Origin: Acidobacteriota bacterium
Lineage (GTDB): Bacteria; Acidobacteriota; Thermoanaerobaculia; Multivoradales; JAHEKO01
Length of the DNA: 7,477 nucleotides
Direction of reading: 5' to 3'
Assembly: GCA_024638355.1 (NCBI GenBank)
Contig: JAHEKO010000074.1
Coordinates: forward strand, 1,830 to 9,306
Shown: positions 6,258-7,477 of the stretch, one piece after another
Position numbering within the stretch: position 1 is the stretch's first letter
Layout: each line of letters begins with the position of its first letter
Translations under genes and position numbers: made by a program
The notes under the pieces: generated by a model
Databases searched by the model: none
The model's input: only the letters and a program-made list of their open reading frames with translations
Told to the model about the DNA's origin: nothing

Positions 6258-6679
6258 CCCCAGGGCGCGCCGTAGAGCATCAGGTAGATGACCACTCCCG
6301 TCACCGAGACGTAGAGCCAGATCGGCAGGGTCCACCGCGCGATCGCGCGGTGGCGATCGAAGCGCTGGCGCAGTGCGCGCACCAGCGTGATCACCGCCAG
6401 AAAGGGCACCGCGGCGGCGAGAACGGTGTGGGTCGCGAGGATCGTCAGGTAGACGGTGCGCAGCGCTCCCGTTCCCTGGTAGCGCACCGAGCCGACCTGA
6501 TAGTGGTAGACGAGATAGGAGACCAGGAAGAGGATCGAGCAGGTGAACGCCGCCACCATGCAGGCGCGGTGGGCGGCGACCTCGCGCCGCCGAATGAAGC
6601 GATAGCCGACGATCAGGCAGAGGGCGGCGAGCGCGTTGAGAAACGCGTTGAGCGTCGGTAGATGAACTCCTTCGAACAC
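6254..6679 (-). CDS. DUF420 four-helix membrane protein, CtaM/YozB-like
   Basis: The 141-residue protein has four predicted membrane helices at about 8-28, 40-60, 76-100 and 116-137. Conserved histidines fit DUF420 (PF04238): H37 (AHRACM), H59 (YHYQ), H84 (THTVLAA) and H110 (RHRAIAR). The stretch PIWLYVSVTGVVIYLMLY at 119-136 is a strong family signature. The S. aureus member CtaM is needed for a working aa3-type haem-copper oxidase, so a role in respiratory oxidase assembly in the cytoplasmic membrane is a reasonable inference. No oxidase or Sco-type gene is in view. Start GTG 6679 has a Shine-Dalgarno, GGAGAG, three bases upstream. It lies 21 bp after the ParA gene and shares four bases with the lipase gene, so the three are probably cotranscribed. 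The gene contains a 22-bp perfect palindrome. Confidence 0.88.
   Translation of the reverse strand: MFEGVHLPTLNAFLNALAALCLIVGYRFIRRREVAAHRACMVAAFTCSILFLVSYLVYHYQVGSVRYQGTGALRTVYLTILATHTVLAAAVPFLAVITLVRALRQRFDRHRAIARWTLPIWLYVSVTGVVIYLMLYGAPWG
6332..6353. repeat. 22-bp perfect palindrome inside the DUF420 gene
   Basis: The half CCACCGCGCGA (6332-6342) is followed directly by its exact reverse complement (6343-6353), centred on GATC and containing GCGATCGC. As RNA it could form a 9-bp stem with a GATC loop, about 75 bases before the lipase start on the mRNA. It codes for HRAIARW of the DUF420 protein, so coding constraint and GC bias may explain part of it. Confidence 0.5.
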
Positions 6680-6682
6680 GAG

Positions 6683-6688
6683 CTCTCC
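6683..6688 (-). promoter_or_regulatory. Ribosome binding site of the DUF420 gene
   Basis: On the minus strand GGAGAG ends three bases before the GTG at 6679 (GGAG is five bases away). It supports GTG as the true start, and no in-frame ATG comes before the first membrane helix. Confidence 0.65.
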
Positions 6689-6700
6689 GACGAGGTCAGG

Positions 6701-7474
6701 CTAGAGCAGCCTCGCCTTCCGAGCGCGGCGCAGCACTTCCGCGCCGAGCAGCCGGTAGGCGTGCGCGCCGGGCGACCACCGCTCGTACTGGAAGATCGAC
6801 ATGCCGTAGGCGGGCGCCTCCGCCAGGCGGACGTTGATCGGAATCTCGCTCCTGAACACGGCACGACCGTAGGCCTTGCGGATCTGGCGCACCATCTCCT
6901 CGGTGAGCAGCGTCCTCTTGTCCACCATGTTCAGCAGGATGCCGAGGAGCTCGGGCCGCGCGTCGAGCGACTCCTCGAGCCCCTCCCAGGCGTCGAAGAA
7001 GCGATCGAGCGCCTCGTGCACGAGGTCGTGCGGCACCACCGGCAGGATGTACCCGGTCGCCGCGGCGAGGCCGTTGAGCGTCAGGATCGACAGCCCGGGA
7101 GGACAGTCCATGACCACCACGTCGTAGCCGGAGCGGATCGGCTTCAACGCGCGCTCGAAAAGCCGCTCGGGGGCGCGTTTGCGCGCCAGGGCCAGCTCGG
7201 CGCCGGCCAGACCGATCGAGCCCGCCAGCAGGTCGAGCCCGGGAACCTCCGACGCGCGAACCGCTTCGCGCGCCGGCGCTCCGCCCAGCAGAACGTCGGC
7301 CAGCGTCGCCCCTTCGTCGTCGCGCTGAACGCCGAGCGAGAAGCTGGCCGAGCCCTGCGGGTCCAGATCGACCAGCAGCACCTTGAGATCGCTGGCCGCG
7401 AAGGTGGCCGACAGATTGACCGCGGTCGTCGTCTTACCGACGCCGCCCTTGACGTTGACGAGCGACAGGATCAT
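6701..7474 (-). CDS. ParA/Soj-type partition ATPase, no ParB partner in view
   Basis: The 257-residue protein belongs to the ParA/MinD P-loop ATPases, which dimerise with ATP, bind DNA or membranes and position cargo in the cell. Visible motifs are the deviant Walker A KGGVGKTT (9-16, signature K9), the A' motif LLVDLDPQGSAS (33-44), and Walker B VVVMDCPPG (119-127). The segment LTLNGLAAATGYILPV (131-146) matches the fold after Walker B. The length equals that of typical chromosomal ParA, with no N-terminal helix-turn-helix of the plasmid long form. The ATG at 7474 fits other ParA starts but lies three bases from the window edge, so its ribosome site is not visible and a longer N-terminus cannot be excluded. 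The next gene is DUF420, not parB. It could be chromosomal ParA with parB elsewhere, or an orphan that positions another cargo. Confidence 0.9.
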   Translation of the reverse strand: MILSLVNVKGGVGKTTTAVNLSATFAASDLKVLLVDLDPQGSASFSLGVQRDDEGATLADVLLGGAPAREAVRASEVPGLDLLAGSIGLAGAELALARKRAPERLFERALKPIRSGYDVVVMDCPPGLSILTLNGLAAATGYILPVVPHDLVHEALDRFFDAWEGLEESLDARPELLGILLNMVDKRTLLTEEMVRQIRKAYGRAVFRSEIPINVRLAEAPAYGMSIFQYERWSPGAHAYRLLGAEVLRRARKARLL

Positions 7475-7477
7475 CGA

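Noticed and set aside
5577..6275. Plus-strand open frame of 232 codons over the lipase gene
   Set aside because: It is antisense to the lipase, which has its triad motifs intact. The translated product is Arg/Gly/Ala-rich and unlike any family.

Overview
This is a GC-rich bacterial chromosomal window that is almost entirely coding. It holds six protein genes, and the longest gene-free stretch is 183 bp (3645-3827). I see no RNA genes, CRISPR arrays, insertion sequences or phage genes. The best guess at origin is the Acidobacteriota, perhaps the Thermoanaerobaculia. The main reason is the first gene, a secreted von Willebrand factor A protein with the linker and MIDAS pattern of the acidobacterial VWFA family (TIGR03436), joined to a GWxTD-like N-terminus. 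This assignment is inference; no rRNA or other phylogenetic marker is present.

Layout. (1) 1-2530, minus strand: the large secreted VWA protein, cut by the left edge of the window. (2) A 94-bp divergent promoter region (2531-2624) with a good -10 box inside an imperfect inverted repeat. (3) 2625-3644, plus strand: an OB-fold plus HD-domain protein of the YhaM 3'-5' exoribonuclease type. (4) A 183-bp regulatory region (3645-3827) with two related perfect palindromes, an extended -10, a small leader hairpin and a strong ribosome binding site. (5) 3828-4934, plus strand: HMG-CoA synthase (mvaS) with all expected catalytic residues. (6) 4938-7474, minus strand: a three-gene run transcribed right to left. 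It contains a ParA-type ATPase (7474-6701), a four-helix DUF420/CtaM-like membrane protein (6679-6254) and an LCAT-type lipase/acyltransferase lipoprotein (6257-4938). The last two overlap by four bases (GTGA). This run converges tail to tail on mvaS with only 3 bp between the stop codons.

The genes do not form one obvious pathway. HMG-CoA synthase points to a mevalonate route to isoprenoids, but no other enzyme of that route is in view. The ParA protein has no ParB gene directly downstream, and the DUF420 protein has no cytochrome oxidase gene next to it. No previously undescribed system is evident. The parts most worth checking are the paired palindromes and leader structure before mvaS, a 22-bp perfect palindrome inside the DUF420 gene, and the unusual ParA - DUF420 - lipase operon.
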